A stretch of 64,000 bases of DNA, taken from Geobacteraceae bacterium (GTDB taxonomy: Bacteria; Desulfobacterota; Desulfuromonadia; Geobacterales; Pseudopelobacteraceae). Of the stretch, positions 18,626 to 26,287 are shown piece by piece (positions within the stretch are counted from its first letter, which is position 1; every line of letters starts with the position of its first letter). A program made the position numbers and the translations under genes. The stretch covers positions 1 to 64,000 of the forward strand of contig JAAXTM010000002.1 in NCBI GenBank assembly GCA_013336525.1. The letters run 5' to 3'. The notes beneath the pieces are model-generated. The model searched no databases, was not told the origin of the DNA, and was given only the letters and a program-made list of their open reading frames with translations.

Positions 18626-18665
18626 AGTATACCAACATTTCCCTGTATTACTTGACGCTAGTCAA
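18626..18665 (-). promoter_or_regulatory. hcp promoter with FNR/CRP-family site
   Basis: Minus-strand -10 TATACT at 18626-18631, start expected near 18618. A palindrome TTGAC-GCTA-GTCAA (18652-18665) is centred about 40-41 nt upstream of that start, the class II activation position of FNR/HcpR/DNR regulators. No good -35 is present, as expected for such promoters. Confidence 0.6.
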
Positions 18666-18750
18666 TAATATTTCTTTTTTCATAAAAATGCCCGAACTAA
18701 ACAGGAGTCTGATTCGGGACAGTGAGCTCTTACCCAAATATTTCCGGACA

Positions 18751-18786
18751 ATAAAAAAACGGGTGTGTATCCATAAACACCCGTTT
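18751..18786 (-). terminator. Intrinsic terminator after the DUF2202 gene
   Basis: Perfect 10-bp stem AAACGGGTGT/ACACCCGTTT with a 10-nt loop and a T-run on the minus strand. It ends the envelope-cluster direction of transcription before hcp. Confidence 0.85.
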
Positions 18787-18807
18787 AAATGGTCACCCAG
18801 TCCACAG

Positions 18808-19428
18808 TTACAGGTCAATTATAGCATCATAGAGCTCCTGACTGATGAACTGCGGGGCATAGGTTACACCCTGTGAATTGAGCGCATTTACAAAGGCGCG
18901 CAAGTGGTTTTTTGATCCTTCCAGAAGATTTTGGTAAGCATTGACCACATCTAGATGCGTTGTAACATCTATGGCATGCTGGATGTCCATCATATCAATC
19001 TCCTCTATTGTGGCCCCAACATACAGACCGTCAACATATGACTTTGTGCCGGACGCCATAAGCTCATCATACTTGGCTTGAAGGTTGGCGTCGGTGAAAA
19101 CACCGATTGCATCCTGGGCCGGATCAGGGAGTTTGTACTTGTCCAGCATCTTCTTCATGGTGTCCATATGTTTCTGTTCAGAGGCGGAAATATTGGAGAA
19201 CGTTACTGCGTTCCACAACTTGTACATGTTGATGTAAACATCCCGGGCCATCTTTTCTTCTTCCCGCATAAAGGTAAGCACCGATGCCTCGGTGGCGGAA
19301 AGTGGCGTTATGGCTGTCGCTGTGGATCGGGCCGCAAATGCCGGAGAAGCTGAAAAAGCCACAATGATTGTTACGCAAATAAAGAGTCCGGCTGCAACTG
19401 CCGTTTTTACAGAAGATAAGATTTTCAT
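18808..19428 (-). CDS. Exported DUF2202 (ferritin-like) protein
   Basis: 206 aa. Signal peptide to about residue 32 (cleaved after AFA). The body is helical and ferritin-like, with MREEEKMARDVYINMY and SEQKHMDTMKKML supplying the Glu/His pattern of DUF2202 di-iron or metal proteins. Function of the family is unknown; periplasmic metal handling or redox is plausible. A -24/-12-like element lies 46 nt upstream and a strong terminator follows. Confidence 0.82.
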   Translation of the reverse strand: MKILSSVKTAVAAGLFICVTIIVAFSASPAFAARSTATAITPLSATEASVLTFMREEEKMARDVYINMYKLWNAVTFSNISASEQKHMDTMKKMLDKYKLPDPAQDAIGVFTDANLQAKYDELMASGTKSYVDGLYVGATIEEIDMMDIQHAIDVTTHLDVVNAYQNLLEGSKNHLRAFVNALNSQGVTYAPQFISQELYDAIIDL

Positions 19429-19473
19429 TTTAAGCCTCCTTTTGGATGTTTGTTCATAATCCGGCTATTACAA

Positions 19474-19488
19474 GCATCAGTCATGCCC
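19474..19488 (-). promoter_or_regulatory. Candidate sigma-54 promoter for the DUF2202 gene
   Basis: The minus strand reads GGGCATGACTGATGC, with GG and GC separated by exactly 10 nt and good agreement with TGGCACG-N4-TTGC. It lies 46 nt upstream of the ATG. A sigma-54 regulator is encoded at the far end of this cluster. Confidence 0.35.
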
Positions 19489-19500
19489 TGTTTGGCCTGA

Positions 19501-20409
19501 TTAAAAACGATGGTAGAATGCCAGCCCCGTACCTAAGTCAGGACTGCCATCAGTGAACCCCGTGGAAATGTAACATTCGATGTCGCTTTGAGAAATTGCA
19601 TTCCAGAGGATCTTGATTCGCCCTTCAAAAGGTGACGGAGAACCGTCTGCAGGCGATGAAGCCCCTGAGGCCAAGACCGCTCCGTATAACTTGTTATTGA
19701 ACTGATAACCGAGACCTCCCCGATAACTCAGGTAGTCCTTTGTGGCATACAGGTCGGATTCACCCTGAAACACATAACTTCCCTCCAAAAAAGGATGCCA
19801 TTTGCCGAGCCAGACACCAAAGGCAAGCCCAGGACCAAAATCGATCTCACCAGTGCCAAGCCCTTTATCCCTGTCAGCAGTCGGAAATTTTACGTATAGC
19901 GTCACTCTGGGCTGTATTCTGTATTCGCGACTTTCAATCAAGCCGTAATCTGCTGTAAGGGTGATATCACCTATTCCGCTTTGCGAATCATCAGGGTCGA
20001 AATTATTTGAAACTGCACTGCCGCTTGCAGAGGGAACTGCCGGCCCTGATTGAAAGCGGGCTATGTCAACTATTTTAGCGCCCACATTGCCGGGCTGTGT
20101 CCGGTACGGCATGGTGGATCCAAAGACAGTAGCCCCATTGCTTTGGTAAACATACGGTATGACAAGATCTACGTTAAGTCGTTCAATTGGCGAAACGGAG
20201 AACGTAACCGGCACCACCATAAAGTCGGTACGACGGTCCGTGCCGTATTTGCCAGTGGCAAACTCAAAGCCAACTCCGACAGACAGGCTGAATTCTTCGG
20301 GCAAAACCTTCTCGGAGGCATGACTCACTGGTAACGTCACGAATGAGCATACCCATAGCAAGCCCAAAATCATTGCAAAGCAGCGTGGAATCCGTACGCA
20401 AAGGCCCAT
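19501..20409 (-). CDS. Outer-membrane beta-barrel protein (phenol MetA-like transporter group)
   Basis: 302 aa. Signal peptide cleaved near SHASE (~33), then alternating amphipathic strands ending in aromatic F (AFYHRF), as in outer-membrane barrels. The arrangement (ATGKYGTDRRTD, LGTGEIDFGPGLAFG, SYRGGLGYQFNNKLYG) resembles the putative MetA-pathway/transporter family. Ligand unknown. It could secrete or anchor the exported proteins encoded beside it. Confidence 0.7.
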   Translation of the reverse strand: MGLCVRIPRCFAMILGLLWVCSFVTLPVSHASEKVLPEEFSLSVGVGFEFATGKYGTDRRTDFMVVPVTFSVSPIERLNVDLVIPYVYQSNGATVFGSTMPYRTQPGNVGAKIVDIARFQSGPAVPSASGSAVSNNFDPDDSQSGIGDITLTADYGLIESREYRIQPRVTLYVKFPTADRDKGLGTGEIDFGPGLAFGVWLGKWHPFLEGSYVFQGESDLYATKDYLSYRGGLGYQFNNKLYGAVLASGASSPADGSPSPFEGRIKILWNAISQSDIECYISTGFTDGSPDLGTGLAFYHRF

Positions 20410-20485
20410 AACGTGCCTCCTGTGTCCGTCAACCGTCTTGTTGAATCACTAGAAGGGTGACGGACTGATCTGTCTCTGAAACAGA

Positions 20486-20971
20486 TTACTTCCCATGTCG
20501 CATTTCACGCTGAGGCTTTGCCCCTGATACTGGTCCCTGCTGGCGGTTCATTGCACGGCTGAACTCCTTATGTGTCGCCATTTCCTGCTTTAATTCCTCA
20601 TTCTGCTGCATCTCACGAAACATTTCCCTGTTACGGACAAGTTCGTTACGCATATCCTGATTTTGCAGCATCTCACGCATCATCTCTTGATTCCGGATCA
20701 TTTCCTTGCGCATTTCTCCGTCCTGAAGCATCTGCCGCACGAACATGCGGTGTTGCATCATTTCTGTCCGCTGCTCGCGATTCTGGAACATTTTCCGTAA
20801 TTGCTCATGGTTCTTCAGCAACTCCTGGCGCTGATCCTTATCACGAATTTTATCCCGCAGTTGCAGGCGGTCCTGATCCATATCCTGTACTTGGTCTGCA
20901 GCTATTGCCACGTTGCCGCCCATACTAAGAATGCAAAGAGTACATATAATAATCCGTTGTACGAATCTCAT
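20486..20971 (-). CDS. Exported Met/Gln/Arg-rich protein with four 20-residue repeats
   Basis: 161 aa, no recognised family. Signal peptide to about residue 25 (NVAIAA), then a highly charged helical protein. Residues 61-140 are four exact-length 20-aa repeats of pattern M-x-Q-N-x-E-x-R-x-E-M-x-x-x-x-x-F-x-R-x, probably one long helix or coiled coil. Met content is high, which could serve metal or redox buffering. It lies between the barrel gene and another repeat protein. Confidence 0.7.
   Translation of the reverse strand: MRFVQRIIICTLCILSMGGNVAIAADQVQDMDQDRLQLRDKIRDKDQRQELLKNHEQLRKMFQNREQRTEMMQHRMFVRQMLQDGEMRKEMIRNQEMMREMLQNQDMRNELVRNREMFREMQQNEELKQEMATHKEFSRAMNRQQGPVSGAKPQREMRHGK
20552..20791 (-). 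repeat. In-frame 60-bp tandem repeats (4 units)
   Basis: Four diverged 60-bp units encoding residues 61-140 of the Met/Gln/Arg-rich exported protein. Divergence is mostly at the DNA level, with the heptad-like protein pattern kept. Confidence 0.65.
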
Positions 20972-21046
20972 GGTATCCTCCCTTGATTGTTGGTGTTCAG
21001 CGAATAGTTTTTGCCCCTGTGTCTTTTTAAAAGCTTTTACGGCCTG

Positions 21047-21553
21047 TTATTTATGAATCCTGTCTCTGTCCTGGTCTTTGTCTCTAAGGTGATCCTTGTC
21101 TTTGATTTGATCTTGATCTTTGAGCTGGATCCTGTCCCGATCCAGCTCTATCAACTGGTGGTCACGGTCTCTGTCCCTGTCACGCAGCCTGTCCTGGTCT
21201 CCAAGCGTTGTTGCGGCTCCATCCTGGCCACGACTATCCCGGTTCTGGGTCCGGTTCTGGATCACCTCGCCCTGTTCTACCGGGGCCTGGATCCGGTTTT
21301 GGATCATTTCACCTTGCCCTGCCGGGGCCTGGATGCGGTTCTGGATCATTTCACCCTGCTCTACCTGGTTCTGGATCCGGTTCTGAATCATCTCACCCTG
21401 CTCTACCTGGTTCTGGATCCGGTTCTGAATAGCGGGTTGGGTTGACATTGGTCCGCCCATGCCAGCGCCGCTTCCCTTGCCTGCTGCACCTGCCTGACCA
21501 TTAGGTGCGAGGATGATCCCTATGACGATAAGCAGTCCGATGTTTATTTTCAT
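21047..21553 (-). CDS. Exported protein with 14-residue IQNRIQ repeats and Arg/Asp-rich tail
   Basis: 168 aa from the ATG at 21553 (GGAGAAG upstream); longer frames lack a ribosome site. Signal peptide 1-23, then at least four 14-aa repeats (IQNRIQNQVEQGEM type), then an Asp/Arg/Lys/Gln-rich tail (DQDRLRDRDRDRD). The tail resembles that of the protein at 47800-48240. Probably periplasmic and either disordered or a single long helix. No family assigned. Confidence 0.7.
   Translation of the reverse strand: MKINIGLLIVIGIILAPNGQAGAAGKGSGAGMGGPMSTQPAIQNRIQNQVEQGEMIQNRIQNQVEQGEMIQNRIQAPAGQGEMIQNRIQAPVEQGEVIQNRTQNRDSRGQDGAATTLGDQDRLRDRDRDRDHQLIELDRDRIQLKDQDQIKDKDHLRDKDQDRDRIHK
21251..21418 (-). repeat. 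42-bp in-frame tandem repeat (4 units plus partial)
   Basis: Four contiguous 42-bp units starting CCGGTTCTGGATCA on the plus strand at 21251, 21293, 21335 and 21377, with a partial fifth at 21419. Near identity of the units points to recent slippage or selection for length change. Confidence 0.85.
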
Positions 21554-21685
21554 GACCCTTCTCCTTTCAGATGTGATGAATCTGTGCCGGGCAAAATAAA
21601 ACTTATTACCCTTCCCCGGATTACAACGTTCATATAAAACAACTGAGATCCACCCCTGCATCCTGCATCCTTCTTGATCTTGTCG

Positions 21686-21871
21686 TCATGCATGGTGCAG
21701 GCAATCTTGCCGCCACAGGCAGGACTCCTCCGGACATTCGGCAACCGGACGAGTACCAAAACAGGCCAGGTAACCCTCTGCAGCCTGGATCGCCCTGATG
21801 ATATTCGATTTAGTCCCCTCTGGCTTTACTCCCCTGACCTTTGCATAGTTCTTCACTTCCTTAAGTGTCAT
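21686..21871 (-). CDS. Mini SAP/Rho-N-like protein with C-terminal cysteine motif
   Basis: 61 aa. Residues 1-35 (MTLKEVKNYAKVRGVKPEG, then KSNIIRAIQ) match a SAP/Rho N-terminal helix-turn-helix. The tail has four cysteines in the pattern CFG...C-x4-CLWRxDC. A paralogue with the same layout lies at 61843-62022. GAAGGAG precedes the ATG. Nucleic-acid binding with a metal or redox knuckle is inferred. Confidence 0.75.
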   Translation of the reverse strand: MTLKEVKNYAKVRGVKPEGTKSNIIRAIQAAEGYLACFGTRPVAECPEESCLWRQDCLHHA

Positions 21872-21934
21872 GTCAGACTCCTTCTGTTTTTTGTTATAGA
21901 GTTGTGCTCATCAGTATCTGCATGCGGGCTCAAC

Positions 21935-21974
21935 AATCCGGCCGAAAGGAAGGGGCATCACTTTCTGCCGGATT
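21935..21974 (-). terminator. Hairpin terminator after the first fibronectin lipoprotein
   Basis: Stem AATCCGGC/GCCGGATT extended inward by GAAAG/CTTTC, 7 nt after the stop of the gene ending at 21981. A weak T-rich stretch follows on the minus strand. Confidence 0.55.
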
Positions 21975-21980
21975 ATTGAT

Positions 21981-23831
21981 TTAATGACACGCAGCAGTTG
22001 TATCTTCCGTTTCGCCGCCTCCGTGTGAACTGCTTCCGCCTTTACCGGCTGCCACCTGTATTTCCAGCACAGATTGGTTGGGTGCCTGCAGAACCGGCCT
22101 GAATTTGGCTTCAGCCTTGTCATCTGAAGGATCAAGGGTTGTCAGGATAGTATTGCTGTTAACGGTATAGCTGGTACTGGTGGCACCATCTGCTCCGGTC
22201 ACTGTGTAAGTGGCGACCGGATCTATCTGGAAGGTTAGCCGCCACCATCCGGCTTTCTCAGCGTCGGTGCCTGCCAGTTTTTTCATCATGAAGTTATAGC
22301 CATAGACCAGCTTGCCGGAGCCGTTCACCTCGGTTCGGTACCAACCTGGACCGTCATTGCCGAACCCTTCATACACCGCCTTGTCGAGCACCGGCTTGCC
22401 GCCGTTGTACAGCGGATCGCGCCCCAGGCCCTGCCCGGCGATCTTTTCTATAATCAGACGGGCGTTCGGAGTGAAAATGGTTCGGTAATTGGTAAGGAGC
22501 GAAGCTCCGGTGGTGCCGAACTTCTCGGAGTAGCGGGCACCAAAGAGATGTGTCATGACAAAGCTGTTCATAAGGTCGACAGGATTACCGGCCTCATCCA
22601 CCGGTGCCTGGTAGAGGACATTTTCCACATGGATCATCGACGTGGTATTCCATCCATGACCAGTGATATTGTCGGACCAGTCAATAATGACTGGCTGAGG
22701 CGTCCCGGCACCGTTGCGCCATTCGGCCTGCCAGCTGCTGGCAGTCTTCTGCATATAGTAACTTACGCTGTCTTTTATGTAGATATCCGAGAACACAGCT
22801 GACCAGAACGGATTGGGCGGAGTATCGGAATTACGAAGCCCGGTGTTGGCGTACAACTTGTTTCCGGTCTCATCCGTGACCGGCAGACCGCCCAGCCCAT
22901 AGCCTTCGGCAAAGATCAGCGGGACGGCCAGGTTGCTTCCAAACCCTTCCTCTTCACCACCCGGCATGCCGCCCGGTTTTTTCGGGGCGGCTCCGACTTC
23001 GGCCGATACCTTGCTTTCCTGACCATATATATCTACTGCTGTGACCGCATAGAAGAACATTGTACCGGTAACTTTAGGTCCTTTGCCGGCTGGAGGACCC
23101 TTCTGCCCCCCTTCAGCTTCAGTAGAAGACGAGGTAGGTTTCTGGACAGCGGCCAAAGCTGTTTTTGTTACCGTAGTTTCTGTTTTATGCCCGCCTGAGC
23201 CGCCACTGCCCGACTTGGAGCCGGTGTCACTGATCGGAATGTAGTGGATGTATGGGGAAGTTGCCCCATAGAAATGTTCCCCTGCCATCTTGCTTATTCC
23301 TGATGAAACACCCCAGTAGATGTTGTAGGAGGTGGCGCCCGCAACAGGCGACCATTGCAGCACGACAAAGCTGTCACCGGCAATGGCGGCTATCTCGGTC
23401 GGTGCACCGGGCGGAGCCGTCCTTGGTGTGACGGAGAGCTCGGCCGAGGTTTCACTCACCCGACATGTGTTTGTACAGATCGCCTGGACACGAAAATAGT
23501 AAGTCGTACCGTTAACCAGCGCTCCCATTGTGTATGGCGGGGCAACATGTTCCACCTTGATCGCCGTGGCCGGGTCAACGTTGGGAGCAGTGGATACGTA
23601 GAGGGTGTAATCTTCCGCGTCACCTACCGTGTTCCAGGCGATGACTGCCGTGCTGTCACTGACTTTTGCTGAAGGATTGTCCGGAACGGGAAGGGCGGTC
23701 AGGTTCACTGATGCAGAATCGCTGCTGCCGCTACTGCCGCTGCACCCGTGGAGCAGGCAAGAGACAAGAAAGAGTACGATTAGCGTTGATAATACAGTGA
23801 TTATCCTCTTAGAGTAAGAAGACGGTTTCAT
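21981..23831 (-). CDS. Fibronectin type III lipoprotein with conserved C-terminal domain
   Basis: 616 aa from the ATG at 23831 (GAGGTG upstream, so the in-frame GTG at 23843 is rejected). Lipoprotein signal with lipobox LLHGC. Two fibronectin III domains (~50-240), a Gly/Lys/Thr-rich linker, then a C-terminal part of about 330 residues beginning SNLAVPLIFAEGYG that has a counterpart in the next gene. Likely anchored in the outer membrane; ligand unknown. Confidence 0.75.
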   Translation of the reverse strand: MKPSSYSKRIITVLSTLIVLFLVSCLLHGCSGSSGSSDSASVNLTALPVPDNPSAKVSDSTAVIAWNTVGDAEDYTLYVSTAPNVDPATAIKVEHVAPPYTMGALVNGTTYYFRVQAICTNTCRVSETSAELSVTPRTAPPGAPTEIAAIAGDSFVVLQWSPVAGATSYNIYWGVSSGISKMAGEHFYGATSPYIHYIPISDTGSKSGSGGSGGHKTETTVTKTALAAVQKPTSSSTEAEGGQKGPPAGKGPKVTGTMFFYAVTAVDIYGQESKVSAEVGAAPKKPGGMPGGEEEGFGSNLAVPLIFAEGYGLGGLPVTDETGNKLYANTGLRNSDTPPNPFWSAVFSDIYIKDSVSYYMQKTASSWQAEWRNGAGTPQPVIIDWSDNITGHGWNTTSMIHVENVLYQAPVDEAGNPVDLMNSFVMTHLFGARYSEKFGTTGASLLTNYRTIFTPNARLIIEKIAGQGLGRDPLYNGGKPVLDKAVYEGFGNDGPGWYRTEVNGSGKLVYGYNFMMKKLAGTDAEKAGWWRLTFQIDPVATYTVTGADGATSTSYTVNSNTILTTLDPSDDKAEAKFRPVLQAPNQSVLEIQVAAGKGGSSSHGGGETEDTTAACH

Positions 23832-23863
23832 GGCGCACCTCACTTTGGAGTATCAATACTGCC

Positions 23864-23909
23864 AAAAAAGGCCCCGCCGGGAGGAGAATAGCTCTCCACC
23901 CGGCGGGCC
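23864..23909 (-). terminator. Strong intrinsic terminator between the two lipoprotein genes
   Basis: Stem GGCCCCGCCGGG/CCCGGCGGGCC, with a run of six T on the minus strand. It follows the stop at 23921. Confidence 0.88.
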
Positions 23910-23920
23910 ACTTCTACTGC

Positions 23921-25726
23921 TTAATTGATATTGATGTCGATATACACCTCGGCTGGGGAGACAAGAACCCCGTTGGCAGCCGTATCTATGAATGTATTGT
24001 TGGCGGTGCCTTTCGGTGAGGTCGGGTCAAGGGAGAAGGTGAGACGCCACTTGCCGGTTTTTGTCGGTATGTCGCCCGGCAGTACCTGTTTGTTAAGAGT
24101 CCAGACAAATCCGTAGGTGAAGTTGCCGGACACGTTAACCTCCCCAGCCAGGAAACCTGGGCCGTCACCAGTCCAGAGGACCTGGTCGTACAACGGTGCC
24201 CCCACCGGATTGTTGTCGCCGTCCAGTTTCTGGATCTTCAGGTGGGCATTTGATGCAAAGACGAATGCTGTGAGTGCATCGTAAGTGGTACCGTCGGTTC
24301 CCACCATTTCATTTTCTTTTGCGCCATAGAGGGATTTCATTGTGTAAGCCTTCATCGGCGTCGTCAGAGCTTTGGAGAGAACCATCTCAATCCTGATTAC
24401 CGAATTTTCGGTGAGGCTCTGGCTGACAAGATTGTCACCCCATTTGGCGGTTACGCGCTGTTCTGTACCGGCGCCATTAAGCCATTCTCCCTGCCAGGTA
24501 CTTGCGGTCTGCTGTTTGTAGTACGTGACATCGTTTAACAGATAGATTGTTCTATCGTCGAAATAAGGCAGAGCTGTGACTACGGTTTCAGTACTAAGTG
24601 GACGAAGTCCGGTGAGATAGTCAAAGGGACTGGTAAGGGTCCAAGCCCCGGTGATAGTTTCACCGGAAATGCCGATACCATCGGCGAAAACGAGTGCGGC
24701 GGCAAAGTTGTTACCGAAGCCGGAGTCTCCGCTGCCACCGTTTGGCGGTCCGATAACTTTCAATGACACTGATGATGCATGGGTTTCCAAGTCAGATCTT
24801 TTGGCACTGACAGTCCAGTAATAGGTGGTATTGCCCAGCAGTCCGGAATTGTCTATATACTGGTAGGTTCCTGCAGGGATTGTTGCAATCTTATCGCCTA
24901 CCGCATCGGCGGTGGCGCTGCGGTAAATTTCGTAGGTATCAGGAGCGCCACCAGAGTTTGGTGCCGTCCAGTTAATGGTTGCCGACAGAGTGACTTCCGG
25001 GGTCCGGATGACACTCACATTCAGCGGTGCTCCGGGCGGGATAACCGCCATGGCCCCAGCCTCCGCGGAGGCTTTACTCTCTCCTCCCGGTCCTTTTGAT
25101 GTGACCGCATAATAGTATCTGGTCACATCAGCGACTTCTCTGTCGCGATATGGAGAAGTGACGTTCGCCACAAATGGTGCAACCAGTGGCACAGGTGTTG
25201 TCGTTGACTTGTAGATATTGTAGGTAATAGGGCAGTTTGCTGAACTGGCCACCGGACTCCAGCCTATATCAATGAAGAGACTCCCATCATTGCCGGCGGT
25301 AACAGAAACTGATTCAGGCGACACTGGCGGTAATGAGCAGCAGCACTCCTCCGAAAGTGAGCTTTCTCCCAGGGGACTGAGGGCTGTGACCTTATAGTAG
25401 TAGGTCTTCAGATAATCCAGTCCGGTACAAGTGTAGGAGGTGTCAGTGATGCCGGTGATTTTGGTAGCTGTTTCTGGTGTCGCATTGGGATCGGTCGAGC
25501 AATAGAGTGTGTACGATGTGGCACCAGGGACAGCCTCCCATGTTACCAGTGTTGTCCCAGTGTCAACGGGGGTTGCAAGCACCGCCTTTGGAGTTGCGGT
25601 TACCGGGGTTGCAGAGTCGGAACTGCAGCCACACAGTGCAAAAGCCATTACTGCACAGATTGTAATACCAACTGTAATGGAAATGAATCGTTGCCAAAAT
25701 GAATTGCCTGCGCTGTTAGTTTTCAT
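23921..25726 (-). CDS. Fibronectin type III lipoprotein, paralogue with three domains
   Basis: 601 aa. Lipobox ALCGC after an N-terminal hydrophobic segment. Three fibronectin III domains (~45-330; LVTWEAVPGATSYTLYCS, GWSPVASS, NWTAPNSGG), then a region from NNFAAALVFADGIG to the end that matches the C-terminal part of the neighbour. An odd CCC triplet occurs at the first domain boundary. Extracellular or periplasmic binding role inferred; no enzyme motif seen. Confidence 0.75.
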   Translation of the reverse strand: MKTNSAGNSFWQRFISITVGITICAVMAFALCGCSSDSATPVTATPKAVLATPVDTGTTLVTWEAVPGATSYTLYCSTDPNATPETATKITGITDTSYTCTGLDYLKTYYYKVTALSPLGESSLSEECCCSLPPVSPESVSVTAGNDGSLFIDIGWSPVASSANCPITYNIYKSTTTPVPLVAPFVANVTSPYRDREVADVTRYYYAVTSKGPGGESKASAEAGAMAVIPPGAPLNVSVIRTPEVTLSATINWTAPNSGGAPDTYEIYRSATADAVGDKIATIPAGTYQYIDNSGLLGNTTYYWTVSAKRSDLETHASSVSLKVIGPPNGGSGDSGFGNNFAAALVFADGIGISGETITGAWTLTSPFDYLTGLRPLSTETVVTALPYFDDRTIYLLNDVTYYKQQTASTWQGEWLNGAGTEQRVTAKWGDNLVSQSLTENSVIRIEMVLSKALTTPMKAYTMKSLYGAKENEMVGTDGTTYDALTAFVFASNAHLKIQKLDGDNNPVGAPLYDQVLWTGDGPGFLAGEVNVSGNFTYGFVWTLNKQVLPGDIPTKTGKWRLTFSLDPTSPKGTANNTFIDTAANGVLVSPAEVYIDININ

Positions 25727-25774
25727 AACATGTTCCTCCTTTTGTGTGGTTTAACGGCTTGACGCTGGTCACTG

Positions 25775-26035
25775 TCATGCGCAGTCCGTTATGCGGCCTT
25801 CAGGTCCTGTTAAATCTGAAGGTTCTGCCTGTTTTTTCTGGCTGCCAAGGCGGGTTTTACATTCTTGACACTTGAAGAACTGATTTCCGCAAAAGTGCGT
25901 CGCGTAATACAGCGAGTTCTGATCAGGGCGATTGTACAGATGGTAAAAGCTGCAATCTTCGATGAACGGGCACACCAGGTTGTCTGCAATAAGCATTAGA
26001 GTAATTTCGTCAAGCTCATGAATTTCATCGGTCAT
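25775..26035 (-). CDS. Small Cys-rich protein, unknown
   Basis: 86 aa from the ATG at 26035 (GGAGGA upstream). No signal peptide. Five Cys in the middle (CPFIEDCSFYH, FCGNQFFKCQECK) suggest a metal site such as a zinc knuckle or FeS ligand set. It lies between the two-component genes and the lipoproteins, with a -24/-12-like element 66 nt upstream. Not recognised as a family member. Confidence 0.65.
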   Translation of the reverse strand: MTDEIHELDEITLMLIADNLVCPFIEDCSFYHLYNRPDQNSLYYATHFCGNQFFKCQECKTRLGSQKKQAEPSDLTGPEGRITDCA

Positions 26036-26100
26036 GGCGTCCTCCAGAATCCTGATCAACAGAAGCTGCAACAACGCGACACACGGTAATTTGATTAATT

Positions 26101-26115
26101 ACATATAACGTGCCA
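26101..26115 (-). promoter_or_regulatory. Candidate sigma-54 promoter for the envelope cluster
   Basis: The minus strand reads TTGGCACGTTATATGT from 26116 down: a perfect -24 (TTGGCACG), but -12 is GT rather than GC. A short palindrome CTTGTTACAAG lies at 26150-26160. It would drive the 86-aa gene and perhaps the lipoprotein genes, directly after the sigma-54 regulator gene. Confidence 0.4.
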
Positions 26116-26287
26116 AGAACATATATTCTGAATTAGATAAATAAATCAGCTTGTTACAAGACTGACCTTGAGAAGGGCATGAGTGCTGCCATTGAAATAT
26201 TTATCAGCGGAGTTCAGTACATCCGGGAAAGCTGCTGTGGAGGGGGATTTTCAGGGGTGTGCTTTTTTTGCTGTGGTGTGCATATTT

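Noticed and set aside
21251-21418. CRISPR array
   Set aside because: Contiguous in-frame coding repeats without spacers.
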